41,075 nucleotides of DNA from NCBI GenBank assembly GCA_015852425.1, contig JAAAIG010000213.1:6571-47645 (forward strand). Direction: 5' to 3'. Of this stretch, positions 12,701 through 23,622 are shown piece after piece. Under the pieces are notes generated by a model. That model made no database searches. It saw only the letters and a program-made list of their open reading frames with translations, and was not told the origin of the DNA. The stretch's first letter is position 1, and every line of letters begins with the position of its first letter. Origin of the DNA: Gryganskiella cystojenkinii (Eukaryota; Mortierellomycota; Mortierellomycetes; Mortierellales; Mortierellaceae). The position numbers were made by a program, and so were the translations under genes.

Positions 12701-12822
12701 TCCTTGAGGCAACAGATGCAAGGGTGACCCTGACAGGGTACATCGGATCCTGAGATGACGTTGGCATGCTGATTCAATGGAAGGTGTCGATGAAGGGTCT
12801 TTTTGATTCGTCTCAAAGACAT
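9772..12822 (-). CDS. F-box protein, 1016 residues, intronless
   Basis: Probable substrate receptor of an SCF (SKP1-cullin-F-box) ubiquitin ligase. The F-box is at residues 172-210: FSPLDLPIDLFVYLLDFL, then TPGDLWRLCQVSSKMG, with the Leu-Pro and Leu/Trp pattern that contacts SKP1. N-terminal to it are two cysteine groups, CQGHPCICC (30-38) and CAC (86-88), of unknown role. After it comes a charged helix, then long Ser/Gln/His-rich disordered stretches between short ordered blocks (for example LLFDPNLVDLHHRRAVINCA and SLCHMACGLFLSDDNHPF), and an acidic run rich in Asp/Glu/Met. No WD40, LRR or Kelch repeats are seen, so the target is unknown. The start is the first ATG in a frame open for more than 3 kb with no need for introns. 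An SKP1 gene sits about 14 kb away in the same window; nothing shows a special link. Confidence 0.82.
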   Translation of the reverse strand: MSLRRIKKTLHRHLPLNQHANVISGSDVPCQGHPCICCLKDMTVQKDEPKRPFTTAVSSICKNTKSQNKTQKNKDRSELDPSHRMCACERMSVIALDHRRARGDNVSHRSGTAATSASTTPKDHPLSWKRFVNNQGRVQAVQQDQDVDRDEVTLTSPTEASGRLPPCYVSCFSPLDLPIDLFVYLLDFLTPGDLWRLCQVSSKMGLEVRRYMSRTQQLGFEAVKLLYRGDEEEEIWASIQDKKRSREIEKMIAASLTDAPSSSLSSSTDPLRAAAYNSPMFSSFGQASEQLQHQKQQYQALPPPQQHPYHLRVGHQHPHRTMPEPRLPVHAPPKPPLSRSETRSTYWSSQAAKLLNLLVADTAFAPVLKENPVKNIIRDINEIEENEEDDDEAHVLRSIGPIARRNGLVPSGSSSCESPSSSSPSTAFLTPDQVALLLKQNTNVSGSIHWSPILAPYSPLKTVVLPLDRLRSIINLLFDPNLVDLHHRRAVINCARYVTAGVEDGFGDHSKTDNPVDAVFAVKLAKDCSVSLEPYLHMVTAVTATATTTGDSLFQSNSSSNIVSAAINTSCANPTILDVVHPPARFTNYFQIMLWHRCLSDLVALYNKIQGQHASRHSATDLAKTAALPSFKVSTGSWSNRKLPWNASSATLVDPSNSYNRDAGNSGRSCSHCASTLETVQLTSQYPYNGIPSSVRFRFRQAFHKLCTISSPQNRRHCLRHQQTIIDLSSSSTTSSTSNLVNDVQTPPGNRGFVHVKRSNNVITMGCPHRASAAVHTEEEGYDEDKDKEDDEDEDMDSDMDMDWVEHRYYQEQEEQKLQIALEQEALIYQRYRIEERIRQDNLVKQELLSLCHMACGLFLSDDNHPFPLIRTLHQQHLLSVVTPTNATPTIMTLLRHHGPWYKGVWREGEWRRSPIQIEDEIDEISIQQHDQLEQGTHQGQGQQRSRLFSRASATRTAAATINKESSEDQGPWQKLCLAAIDFLTSESLYWGGNQTNTELSKLRATCLASSWIYHE

Positions 12823-13739
12823 AGTGGTGATCGATTCGAAGTTTCTGATGCCACTTTCAGAGAGGGATAAGGCAGCAAGAGATAAAGAGCAGAAGGAGAG
12901 GGAAGACGAAAAAAAAAGAGATGAAGAAGAGTGGTATGCCCGTTGCTTAAGGATAACCTTGCGTTTTTAAATTACAAAGGATTAGTCAGTGAAAGGAAGA
13001 AGTTTTGCAAAAGGGTCAGGGGTGGTAATGAAGGGCCTTTTTTGTAATATTTCGCCGGGGACAGCGTTCACACTAGTCTCTCTGTGCAGGGCTGGCCAAG
13101 TTGATCGGTAAAGGGGTATAGTGACTTATGGATAGATGTAAGAGAGAAAGAGATTGACAGAGAGAGAGAACGAAAGAGAGATGTGGATTATGTCGAAAGG
13201 ATTCATCATTGTAAAAAACAACAAAGGATGAAAGAAAAGAGGCGATAAGTGGTGTCTTTGTTGATCCTGGATCATAGAGTCCAAAACTCGTAGTCTTTTT
13301 TATCCCCTATAGACTACCAGCCTCGGGTCTCTTTCGGGAGAACTGACAGGAACGCCGGCATAGCAGGAGAAAGAAGAAATATGAGTGTTTCCGGAGAACT
13401 GTGGTAAATGTCAGGTCTCTTGAAGGCGGCTGAAATAAAAGACGGAATCGGAAGAACAAAAAACAAAGAGAAAGGTGGTCTCCTTTTGAGAACGGGTGTC
13501 CCCTCAAAACCAACAAACACTTTTCAGCCTTTGTTTTCCCACAAAGAAAAAATCAAAATTGCGTAATAGAAGTACAGTAATGTTTATTTTTTCAAGTTTT
13601 TGCTATTAGCAGGGCGGTGTCGTTACTGTACAGGTGTGGCGAAAAAATAAGGATGGTGGAAAATATGTATCAAAAAAGATGGAAGATTGAAAGTGCAGGA
13701 ACAAAATATCAGCAAAGACGCATTTAGGAACAGGGTTCT
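12823..13739. other. Intergenic region, F-box gene promoter to phosphate carrier 3' end
   Basis: Contains the upstream region of the minus-strand F-box gene (12823-13200, with GA-rich repeats at about 13138-13185) and the 3' flank of the phosphate carrier. Two small minus-strand frames (13307-13520) are rich in Phe, Leu and Ser and look spurious. Confidence 0.5.
13583..13588 (-). terminator. AATAAA polyadenylation signal of phosphate carrier gene
   Basis: Minus-strand AATAAA about 150 nt past the phosphate carrier stop, in an A/T-rich stretch. It is a likely but unproven 3' end signal. Confidence 0.4.
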
Positions 13740-14803
13740 CTAGTGACCGGATCCTTCGCCAATCTCGACGCCGTTGGTTGCCCCAAATGCCTTCTTGAGT
13801 TCTCCATAGATCATAAACTGCATCGATGTCAGGGTACCGACCATGAGCACACGAGGTCCCAGTCCGAGGAACAATCCCCTGAAACCCAATTCCTTGCCTA
13901 GACCCATCAATCGAGCCATGACAGGACCTGTACCAGAAGTCTTGTTGATCTTGGACAACAATGTATCCGCAGGTTGAGAGACGACCGCAGCTGCCGCACC
14001 GGCAATCAGACCCGCTAGCAAGTTTACGTTCGTCATTGTTCCTGCAGAAAGCGTCTCCTTGGGTCCCAAGCGCTTGATGATCTGCTCGGCTGCATGTTCA
14101 TAGACCACAAACTTTGCCATCGTGTAGGGAACCTGTTTAAAGACAATGGGTCCAAATCCTGCATAGAATCCTCTTATGAACCCTTCTTCTCTCAGGATCC
14201 TTGAGAAACCAGAGACGAGACCGGTTGCAAACGTCGGTTGAGAGACCAGTCGGATTCTGGTGGCTTCCAAAGGGCAAAGGGCCATGTCTGCAAAGAATTC
14301 TGCAATACCCGAGGCTCCCAAATAGATGGCGGTCCGGTTCTGAACCGCGTTCTCGTATCCAATAGTGTCAATTAGGATCTTTTTCCAGAGTTCGTAACCT
14401 CCGAATTTACCAGCACCCTGGAAAAAGTAGCCAATGAATGTGGGTCCGAATCCTGTCAACAGCGCTTTGGGTCCTTCCATTTTGACGACTTGACGAAACG
14501 CGGCGCCCATGCCTTTGTTGTATATGGTCGGTTCGAGTTGCATGCGGGTCTTGACGACATCTAAATGATTATTTAAAGAAAAGTTGGGATCGTGTGAGTT
14601 TTTTTGATACAGCAAAATTTAACGAGGGTGCAATCGGAGAAGGCATGGAAAAAAAAAGAAAAAAAAAAGCGGTGATTACCGATGGGGGTCATGGACCCGT
14701 GGGTGACACCACAGCAGATGGCACCGGCGAGAGCAAAGCGGGCATAAAGGGCGGCGCCTGTTGGAGGGGCATATCCTTGTTTTTGGATAACGGGGGTGGC
14801 CAT
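13740..14803 (-). CDS. Mitochondrial phosphate carrier (SLC25A3 type)
   Basis: Inner-membrane carrier that imports phosphate with protons into the mitochondrial matrix for ATP synthesis (yeast MIR1/PIC2 group). Two exons, 14803-14680 and 14560-13740, give 314 residues, the usual size. The intron (14679-14561) splits the Asp codon of the first carrier signature, and splicing restores [10 protein letters not shown] (residues 40-49). The second and third signatures are PLEATRIRL and PADTLLSKI, so all three P-x-[DE]-x-x-[KR] repeats are present, the third with Leu at the last position. Phosphate carrier blocks [21 protein letters not shown] and [16 protein letters not shown] are clear. There is no long cleavable presequence, only the short [16 protein letters not shown] leader, which resembles the PIC2-type proteins more than those with a presequence. 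The start is the only ATG before the first helix. The choice between MIR1 and PIC2 names is open. Confidence 0.95.
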
Positions 14804-15794
14804 GATGATTATGTTTGTTTGAGTGTTAAGGGTGGAATAGAGGAAGGATTTTGGGGAAAATTTAAGAAAAAGAAGGAAGAGAGAGAGATAATAGAGTGGA
14901 GAGAGAGTGAGCTTGTCAGAGAGACGAGGCTGAGAAAAGGAAAATGAGTGTGAGAGAGGAAAAAAGAAAAAAAGCACGGACAGTGCTTTTATATCAATTC
15001 AAAGGTGCGGTGGAATGATTGTCGATGATAACGGACAAAGGGACAAACGCTATGGTGTCCCTGCAAGACGAAAGGAAGAAGAGATTGACCGGACAGAACC
15101 AATGATGATGATTAGATAGTGGTCCAGCCAGAGTAACAATGACCTCAAAGCGAAAAGGAAATTGGTTGTGCCTGTGACGACATTGCCTTTTTTTTTTTCA
15201 ACCCTTACAGGCGCTCAAACCACCTATTTTTTCCCGGAAGGGCATCTTCGGACTTGATTTCCATTGCCTAGGTCGCGCACAGACAACAAACGCATAAAAG
15301 TGCCCCCGACACGCGCAGTATGAAAATGAGATTATCCACTCGAAACCGATTTCCTCCTTTGATTCTTTTTCTGAGACTTCCTTTTTTCCCGGGGACATTT
15401 ACTGAATGCTGCCAACCAGAGGAAGGGTTATCCCGGTCACTGCTACTACACTCTCTACGACAAATGACGTTTCTACGAAAAGAGAGAGGTCTGTAGGTCC
15501 TCAATTCCATCACCTGTTCCCGGATACTTCTTGTTTCTCATTCTTCTTTGCTTCCTCATATTCTTTTCTGTCTATTTCAAGTTTCCACAACATGTTCAAT
15601 GATATGAAATGCGACCAGATAGTCTTTTAACAAGGGCGAAAATGACCCCCGTATACATAATTTAATGGTCTTTGATGGCTGGGGCGTTTTGAGTTGGATA
15701 TAGTACAGGCGAGGAACGAGGAAAGAGGAAAGGGGAGAGTAGGGAGTCGTGTTTGTTTTTTTGTCTTTTTTTTTTTTTTTTGCTTCAATGCCGT
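14804..15794. other. Intergenic region, phosphate carrier promoter to MDV1 3' end
   Basis: Contains the leader and promoter of the phosphate carrier, two poly-T runs (about 15187-15199 and 15766-15781) and the 3' flank of the MDV1-like gene. Short open frames here lack motifs. Confidence 0.5.
14987..14993 (-). promoter_or_regulatory. TATA box upstream of phosphate carrier
   Basis: TATAAAA on the minus strand (context GATATAAAAGC), 184 nt upstream of the phosphate carrier ATG, followed by a purine/pyrimidine-biased leader. It fits a core promoter for a highly expressed mitochondrial gene. Confidence 0.5.
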
Positions 15795-18772
15795 TCACCG
15801 TGACCATAGTCGAACAGTCGAATCCTGTCCACCAGAGGCGAGAACAGAGTCACTGAACCGAACGCTCTCGACAAAGTTGGTGTGTCCAGTGTAGTAAGAG
15901 TGTTGCTGAGCGATGCGGTCGTAGATCTAAAAAGTAAATAAACGTTTCGAAAACGGTCAGAATAATGCGTCTTGTTTTGACAATGGCGTTTGAGGGGCTT
16001 TTTGTTTCTTTTTACCTTGAGACTCTCTCCAGATCCAACGATAATCTTTGATGCATCAAATCGCAAGCTCTTGACAGGATCTTCGTACTGCAGGATCTCC
16101 TGGATACCGCCAGTTCTCAAGTCCCAGATCTATAAGTACAAACGAGGACGATGTCAGCGTTCGTTCAAAAAAGAGAGCTCCCAACCCCCTGAGCATAATC
16201 GTCCAGCAACAAGGCTTTGCAGTAAGCAAGCATTTTTACCCGAACACTCCTGTCCTTGCTTCCGCTAATGACGTGGTACTCGTCAAATTGAAGAGATGTC
16301 ACTGGTCCTGTATGACCGATAAGAGTTCGATGAGGTTGACCGGAGCGAACTACGTTCAATAATAATAATTCATATCAAAGGTTTTAAAATTCACGGTTAG
16401 CCTTCATAATGTCGATCGTCATCGCAAAACAGAGGAGAGCGTTTTGCCACCAAGACCTTATACAAATCCGAAAAGAGGCAACAACTTACGATCCCACATG
16501 CGAATGGCTCCATCGATGGTACCGCTGCAGAGCGCATATTGGTAGTACTGAAGACTGCCGACATAGGCATTCTCTCTGAGGTCCAAGTCCATCCAGTCTG
16601 ACCAGGAGTTGGATGTGCCCATAGCCCACAACAAATCCATCGTCAGCACACATTGTCCCGTGGTCAAGTCCCATTCTTTGATCGTCTTGTCGTTCGATCC
16701 AGATACCTATATGGCGAAAAAAAAAGAATACAAAAAAAGGAAAATGTTAGTTTCAATCATCTCAATTTGTACACCCGCGATCGCTTCCAGAACTGCAAAT
16801 GATTCAAGTCGTGGGACTTACCAATTTTTGATCTTCAAAGTACAGGCAGGTCACAGGACCGGTATGGCCATGCAGAGTGTTGGTCCAGCAACTATCTAAG
16901 GTGTTCAAGGTATCTGTCGAATATCTCGAGTAATCTTCCTGACCGTCGGCATTTGCGCCTTCGGCCTTGTCCTCGCTTGATTCTGAGAGGGCCGGGGAGG
17001 AAGTTTGTTGTGTTACTTGGGTGTGGTTGAGGTCTGCCAAGTTCCAAGTACGAATCGTGTTGTCTCTGGATCCAGTCACAAGAGTGTTTTGCAAGAGTTG
17101 CATGCACTCAACGTAATCCTCATGGCCCGGAAGGTGACCCAGGCATTTGAAAGTTGTCAAATCCCAGACACGAGTCGTATTGTCCTTCGAGGCTGTGACC
17201 AAAGTACCGTAGGGTCCGTTCAAGTCCAAACAAGTGACTACGCCATCGTGACCGTAAAACGTATGCATGCAAGTGCCCGAGTCCCTGGTTTCCTCCCTAT
17301 ATCCGAGTTGGAGTGCTATTGTCGTAAAAAAACGAAGATAACAGAAATGAATTATTTCCACTGGTTGAGGACGAATTGATATGAGAGAGAAGTTTCTCAG
17401 TTTAAACAATCCAAAAATCCATACGTTCACCATCCTTGGCTTTTGTTCCTTCCGAAATAGTCGCCAGTTTATCATTGAGATCCTCCACTAAGAGTTGGTA
17501 TATCAATAGGATGGTATAAGTTAAGCCAATTGTCTAAAAAAAAGCCCTTTCGTCATGTATTTCAATTGTGCAAAGACACTTACGGGTGTCAGCCAAGTCA
17601 TCTTCGCGCTCTGATAGTTTGCTCAGTTTATATCCAAGGTTGGTCTGCCTTGATACTAGGGTCTCGATAGATGCCGCAACCTGTCCAAGTTCAGCCTGAA
17701 TCATAGCCTATTTTTCATGAAGGATTCTCATTAGTTTTCTTCTTTGACGTCGTGGGGAGATCCCGGAGCTCTCTATTATTGTCCCAGTAGAATGTTCCCC
17801 GTAGCGTACCTTCTGTGTCTGCAACTTGACTTGTTCTTTGATCGTCCTCTCTCGTTCATTGAGCAAGGAAGAAAAAGCATGGTTGGGATCCTCGCCATCA
17901 ACTATTATTTGTGATTACAATCAATAAAGAAGAGGTGATGTCAGGGAGGCTCGACTTCAACTGCGATGACGGACGTCTACTATGCTCATATGCTTTCGTT
18001 TCAACTTCCCTGTCTGTGAACCCTTACCTTCACCATATCCAGTTTTCCTCCGTCTATGCGGCCCTTTTCCTTTCTTCCCGTTCTTGGAGCTGTGTCCCGG
18101 ATACGAAGCCTTGAATCCTTGGAACAATGAGACTCTTGCTACAGGTTCAGGGATATCCTCCGCCAAAAGCTGATCTGCAGGTAAAGGCACCGCGGGTCTG
18201 GCTCCTGTCAAGGCAAGTGCCTGAGCGTTTGCGGTGGCTCGTTTGAGGTAATGAGTCGCCATTAGATGCGGTGCCATGCCAGAGAGTCCAGTCAGAGAGG
18301 CAATTCCGGTGAGGTCACCCTTAACAGCCTGAGCGGTCAGAGGAGAAAAGACGATGCTGCTTGTGGTCGAGAGTGTATTCCGAGCGGAGGATGCAAAGTC
18401 CGAGACGTCAAAGGCATGCAGTAATTCCATGATGCGATGTCGAGGTTGTTGTAGTCCAGAAGAGACCATCGACGACAACGAACGGCCAGTTGCTGAGATG
18501 CCAGAGATGGTCTGAGAAAAGACTGTGTTGTGTTGTCCAAGTCCTAGGTTCCCGTTGAGTGAAGACGAGGTCGAAGGGAGTGGTGTAGGGGTTGGTCCTG
18601 GCGTTGGGAGTGGAGATCCTGTGCTCGTTGCAGTAGTAAAATCTGTCACGGTAGGAGAGGGTCGTGGGCGAGAACCCGAGTTGGCGAGCATGGTGCGTTC
18701 GGGACCAGAGGGCAGACTGGATGCGAATGGGGCCAAAGGTCGAGTGGGCTCGGATTGAAATGCAGTCGACAT
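15795..18772 (-). CDS. MDV1: MDV1/CAF4-like mitochondrial fission adaptor, WD40 protein
   Basis: Adaptor that links the outer-membrane receptor Fis1 to the dynamin Dnm1 during mitochondrial (and peroxisomal) fission. Nine exons on the minus strand: 18772-18028, 17901-17810, 17707-17584, 17487-17425, 17315-16822, 16706-16490, 16349-16240, 16129-16016 and 15926-15795. All junctions are GT-AG and keep frame, giving 696 residues. Residues 1-100 are a disordered Ser/Pro/Thr leader. A helical region ([20 protein letters not shown] to about 200) matches the Fis1-binding N-terminus. A coiled coil (about 250-350) includes [19 protein letters not shown] and [18 protein letters not shown]. Seven WD repeats follow, with an acidic linker after the second; the last ends STVRLWSR. 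Repeats such as [20 protein letters not shown] and KDRSVRIWDL are very close to known Mdv1 blades. MDV1 and CAF4 are yeast paralogues, so one copy here may serve both. Confidence 0.9.
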
Positions 18773-20268
18773 TTGATGCTGCAATGAGGGGAATAAGTCC
18801 CCAAACTTGATGATGACGAAGGACGGTCAGTGACTACTCGTCAGGTTCCTTCCTTCTTGTCGGACTTGTGAGTTGGTGGAAAATATAGAGGGATCGCGAG
18901 TTCAACTCCTCGGAGTCTTCACGTTTTGCTTGGTTTGGTCTTGAGAATGATCCTTTTCTACACCTGATGAAGTTGTCGAGGAGGATGGATTGTTGAATGG
19001 TGTGAATGAGAAAAAAGAAAACAACGAAACGGAAGAATGAAAGAAGTTCTCCTGTCTAGTTCCAAGGTAAAGCGCCTTCGTCCCTTCCTTCGAGAAAAAC
19101 GAAAGTTTTCTTTTTGAGGAATTATGCATGAATCGAAAAAAGAGCTTTCATTCACTTTTATTCTTCTTTTCTTCTTTCCCTTCACTCGTAAAAACGCCTT
19201 CTTTCTTCAAATCATGCTCCTTTCTGCCAGAGCATCGACATGGTTCCTCCGTTCATTGCTTCGTGCTCAGCTCGTCAAACGTGCATCCACATATTCATGT
19301 CATCGCGTCAACTCAACCACAAAAAATTAAGGGCCAGAACAAAAAAAAAAAAATGTAGTTTTGGGGACGCAGGGAAGGAGTATGAGAGCCACAGTCCGAT
19401 CCCTTTTTGTTGTGGGCGAATGAAGCAAAAGGGCAATTAGGAAGAAAAAAAAGTTGTGGGGAACAAAGCCAGGGCTCACATAGATTGGTCAGGCTGGTTG
19501 CACACCGCTCTTCATACAAAACGTTCCACTCTTCTCTTCCGGTGATGACAGCCTCGACTCTTACACGCTCAAATTGCTTATGTCTTGTTACTACTGCAAG
19601 GAGTCAAGAGATGATATGTATCCGAGTGGATGGCCTTGTCAACGTAAAATGGAGTTCTCCAAAAAAAAAAAAGAGTTGACAAAGAAACTCGTCCCTGTTG
19701 CCAGTGTCTTGCTCTCTTGGTCGTTTTCGGTGCCGGTTCGTTCAGAGCATTCATCGTTGAGGACTAAAATAAATAGCAATAATTTTTTAGAATAAATTTT
19801 AAATCAGCAAATAAATACATCGACATCACGCGAATATGCTGTTTTACGGCGAACGCGTCTTGCGGCAAGGTGCTGCACCGTGTTGCTTCCTCATCTATCG
19901 TCAGTGGTAAGGATGTGGTTCCTGAGGATGAAATACGAAGTATTGAAAGGAAGATCGCGAGAAAAGCGCGTAGCGAAATACCCTCAAAAGGTTAGATGAG
20001 AAGGATGGTGTCACGACCCGTAATTATTATTCTCGGATGAGCGTGTAGAAAATTTAGGGAGAATTAATATGTTGCCAAGGGACATTCTTCACAGGAGCGA
20101 GTTATTCATTCAAAAGGGGGGGGGGGGGACCTTTCTTTTCCCCTCCCCCTTTCTTCCTTTTCTCTCAGTTTTCGCACCGTGCTTGTCTGCAGCCACAGTT
20201 TTCTTCTTTTTTTTTTTTCCTCCATTCCAGATTGACATCCACTCCCTACTGTAAATCTCATTTCCTCC
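18773..20268. other. Divergent intergenic region, MDV1 to O-fucosyltransferase-like gene
   Basis: About 1.5 kb between two genes read away from each other, so it should hold both promoters. It contains several A and T homopolymers, a run of 13 G at 20116-20128 and a pyrimidine-rich leader just before the ATG at 20269. No coding frame with a domain was found. Confidence 0.5.
20116..20128 (+). repeat. Run of 13 guanines
   Basis: Uninterrupted G13 located 140 nt before the start codon at 20269, followed directly by a C/T-rich stretch. Homopolymers of this kind are length-unstable and could alter promoter or leader structure. Confidence 0.8.
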
Positions 20269-23185
20269 ATGACATTCATCGCCTTTCGGAGGCGGTTTGT
20301 GATCCTACTTGTCCCTATCGTCAACTTTCTCTTTCTCTTCCTTTACATCTTTTCACCTTCGTCCCTCCCTCGCCTCCCTAGACATGTTTCCGTTCTACCA
20401 AGACCCTCCATGCCTCTGCCAGACGAACCAGAACCCTTCGAACTCATCAGTTTCGCTCCGGACTACCAGCAGGATTTGACCGACCTATCGCACGATCACA
20501 CCGGCACGACTCCCTCAGGTCACGATTCAGGAACAGGGGCAACCTATCTACTTGAGCAGCGAAAACTGGTCCAAGGCATACGATTAGCACCTTTACCGGA
20601 CAATCTCATTTCGACATATCAACCTGGTTACCTCAAAGCCCTGTCCGCTGCAGCTGCTGGTGCTGCCCCTCCAGAACCGTCTTCTCCGTTAAATCATGAT
20701 CTCGACAAGGACCCCTCGATAAAATTCCTCACGTTCTTACCCCATTCCGGGTTTCATAACCAACGAACCGAGCTTGAGAATGCGCTGCTTCTCGCTCGAC
20801 TCTTGAACAGGACCCTGATCATGCCCAAAGTTTATCTCGGCCCGCCGATGCCCTGGCTCGCCTTTCGCCATTTGCACTCGAGATTGTTGTACCAGACAAA
20901 GATTGGGCTGGATCATTGCAGAGCGATCATTGAACTACGGACCGAGGACGTGGACGATCCAGAGGAGGACGACGAGATCCAGGAGTCAATAATACCTCCA
21001 CGAAAGGAGCAGTACCAAGTACCCGAGCCTCCACAAAAAATACCACCACCCGTGGTTGAGCCGATGCCGCCGCATCAACAACCTCCAGTACCGCTGCCGG
21101 ATCTTCAACCTCAACAGCCTCAACAGGATCTGCAACAGTCTCAACACTCGCCCGGTCAGCAAGGACCTCACCACCATCACCATCATCACTACCCACCACA
21201 GCCACCCGATCAGCCCCAACAACCCAACGCAGCCATTCCGGACGACTTTCCTTCTCATTTAGGGTCACCGTATCAAGAAGTCATGTCGCCCGAGGATCCA
21301 ATCCTAGCAGAAAAAGCCGATCGCGAGCATGCCTGGAGTGATCTCGATAATTATGAGCAAGTGGCGGCGGATCCAGATACCCTGACCGAGGATGAAAGCA
21401 CCCGAACGGACGGCCCCGAAGATCCCGACTTTCAAGACGATTCGAAAGAGGAGACTGACCTCCAATCAGACTTTCCCATGCCATCGTGGTCGCGTGACTA
21501 TCCCGGCCTATCAAAAGAAGAGGAGGAAGAAATTGAAGATACTGCCCCTTCTTGGATCGAAGAGCCCGATGATGATGAAGATGAGGACCTGCGGATCGCC
21601 ACCGGCGACAGTGCTCGCGATCTCTTAGAGCTCGAGCTGGATCAGTCCGGAGAAGAATACGAGCCCGATGTCGAGGATTGGGAAACCGTTGAGGATGGAG
21701 AAGAAGGAGAAGGCGAGGAAGAAGCCGATTTCGGAGATCTACCCGTCGGTATCGAGGACGGCGATGACGATGACGATGAGGACGAGATGGATCTGGCTGC
21801 ACGTCATTATCGACAGAGTTGGAATCAAGAATCGCTTTCTTTACCATCTCAAAGGCAACGACCTCGTCGTACCCGAGGACGACAGATGGTTCAAAACACG
21901 GATTCGGATGCGGCATCCTGGCCCTTGTACCTGCCTGTTGATTCCCCGGTTCAGGAAAACAGTGGCGGTCGTCTATGGAGACGATCACTGGCAGACTCAG
22001 AGGATCAGTCGCAAGAGCAACTTCAAGAACCGATCCAGCAACAGGGCGAGGCGATCACAGCTCCTCGACTCCGGAAAAGACAACTTCCACAACAGCACCC
22101 AATTCAACATTACCAAGAGCCACAGCCGCCAAATATACCACCGCAACCACCTACTTCAGCCGTTCAAAAGCGACGTAGACGGACCAAATGGAGCGCCTTA
22201 CCGGCAGAGTGTCTTCAGTACGAGTCCTGGACCATGACCGACTGGGACCTATTCTTCAATCTTGATCCACTTCGTCGGTATGTCCGGGTTTTGACCCGAG
22301 AATCCATGTCGATGGCGTACCTTCAATCCCGGTTCAACATCACGCTCCCAAAGGAAGAAGAACTTGCACCAAGTAACTCGACGCTCAATGGCACCGCGAC
22401 AACCGCCGATGGAACGGATTCTGCGAATGCAAACGAAAACGGAGCCGAGGAGGAGAGCAGCAGTGGCGCCGGTGAATCTGGCACAGAAGAGATTGAAAAA
22501 AAACCCGTGCCTTTGCTCCGAACCGCGGGCGATATCCTCTTCTTTGACGACAGTAACCTGTACGATTATCGATTCACAGAGAACCCAGACGATCCAGAAT
22601 CGTTGAGGACCCGGTCCAAGTTTGCCCAAGAGTTTACGATCGATTGGCTGAAGGATCGACCCGAGCGGTTGATCCACCTGGGATCCATATTTGGTACTGG
22701 ACGTGTGAGCATCGAGTCCCTGAGGAGTAAGACAATGTTGCTGATGATCAAGGACCATTTGATCCTGAGGACCGAGATCCTCCAGAAGACCAGTCAACGG
22801 ATCGCAGACCGGATCAGTGGTCGCGTCCATTCCTCGGACGATGACGAGAACAAGACCGCCGGAACGGAACAGCCGCGAAAGGACCCCATGGAAGCCGGCT
22901 TTGTAGGGATACATATTCGCATGTCAGATGGGCACTTTTCCTTGACTGCTCGGGACACAATCGAGAATATCAGACAAGAGTTGCTGTGGCAAACTGGAAT
23001 CACAGACGATAATGTTGCCGCGGGAACTGTGGAGTCCCCCCACGACAATGCAAGCTCAGACCCATCTTTCTCGAACGGACCCCCTTCTTCAACGAAAAAG
23101 CAGCATGGGCGTCTTTCAATAGAACAATGCCGTGCACGAGCACTCAATCATCACAAGAGCCTTCAACAGCATCGTCAACAGTTGC

Positions 23186-23234
<49 letters not shown>

Positions 23235-23622
23235 GCAGTATAACCAACAGGACCAACAACATACCTTCTCGGGCGGCACCAATACTTGGGACAGAGCACT
23301 ACCAATACGCCGCTCCAATGGTCGTTATACCCCGATTTACCTCGCCACAGATGCACATCGACCCCGAGCAAACCCGATCTTTAACAAGTTATTCGAGTCC
23401 TTTGATTGCATCTTCACATTGGACGATTTCGCCGAGGACCTCGAGCCATTACATCAATTCAGAAATCCAGAGGATGGAACACTGATGGCCAAGTTCTTGA
23501 TCCCGATGGTCGATGCCATGGTCGTGGCCAAAGCCGCGGCCTTCTTTGGAACCCCCGCAAGTACCTTTTCAAACTATATTCAGAAACAACTTCGGCCAGC
23601 ATACACGGGGCTTTACGATTAA
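20269..23622 (+). CDS. O-fucosyltransferase-like type II membrane protein with large acidic insertion
   Basis: Probable Golgi or ER glycosyltransferase related to GDP-fucose protein O-fucosyltransferases (GT65/GT68/PF10250-like). A single exon encodes 1117 residues. Residues 6-30 are a signal anchor (RRRFVILLVPIVNFLFLFLY). The N-terminal catalytic block at about 150-220 has HSGFHNQRTELENALLLARL and LNRTLIMPKVYLG, matching the GxxNQR and LNRTLV motifs. Residues about 223-640 are a Pro/Gln/His-rich, then strongly Asp/Glu-rich insertion. The domain resumes at about 646 (ECLQYESWTMTDWDLFF) and continues with GFVGIHIRMSDGHF (about 877), holding the Arg that contacts the nucleotide sugar in this family. 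PIYLATDAHRPRANPIF (about 1022) and TPASTFSNYIQKQL close the fold. A polyglutamine run occupies residues 973-990. Sugar donor and acceptor are not shown by sequence. Many Mucoromycota contain fucose in glycans, which is consistent. Confidence 0.78.
23185..23238 (+). repeat. CAA/CAG microsatellite encoding 18 glutamines
   Basis: Sixteen pure CAA triplets followed by two CAG, in frame within the O-fucosyltransferase-like gene. The near-pure codon run suggests recent slippage growth rather than selected codon use, and the length is probably polymorphic. Confidence 0.9.

Noticed and set aside
21281..21988. 235-codon minus-strand frame inside the O-fucosyltransferase-like gene
   Set aside because: Composition is the antisense image of the acidic insertion and no domain is present.
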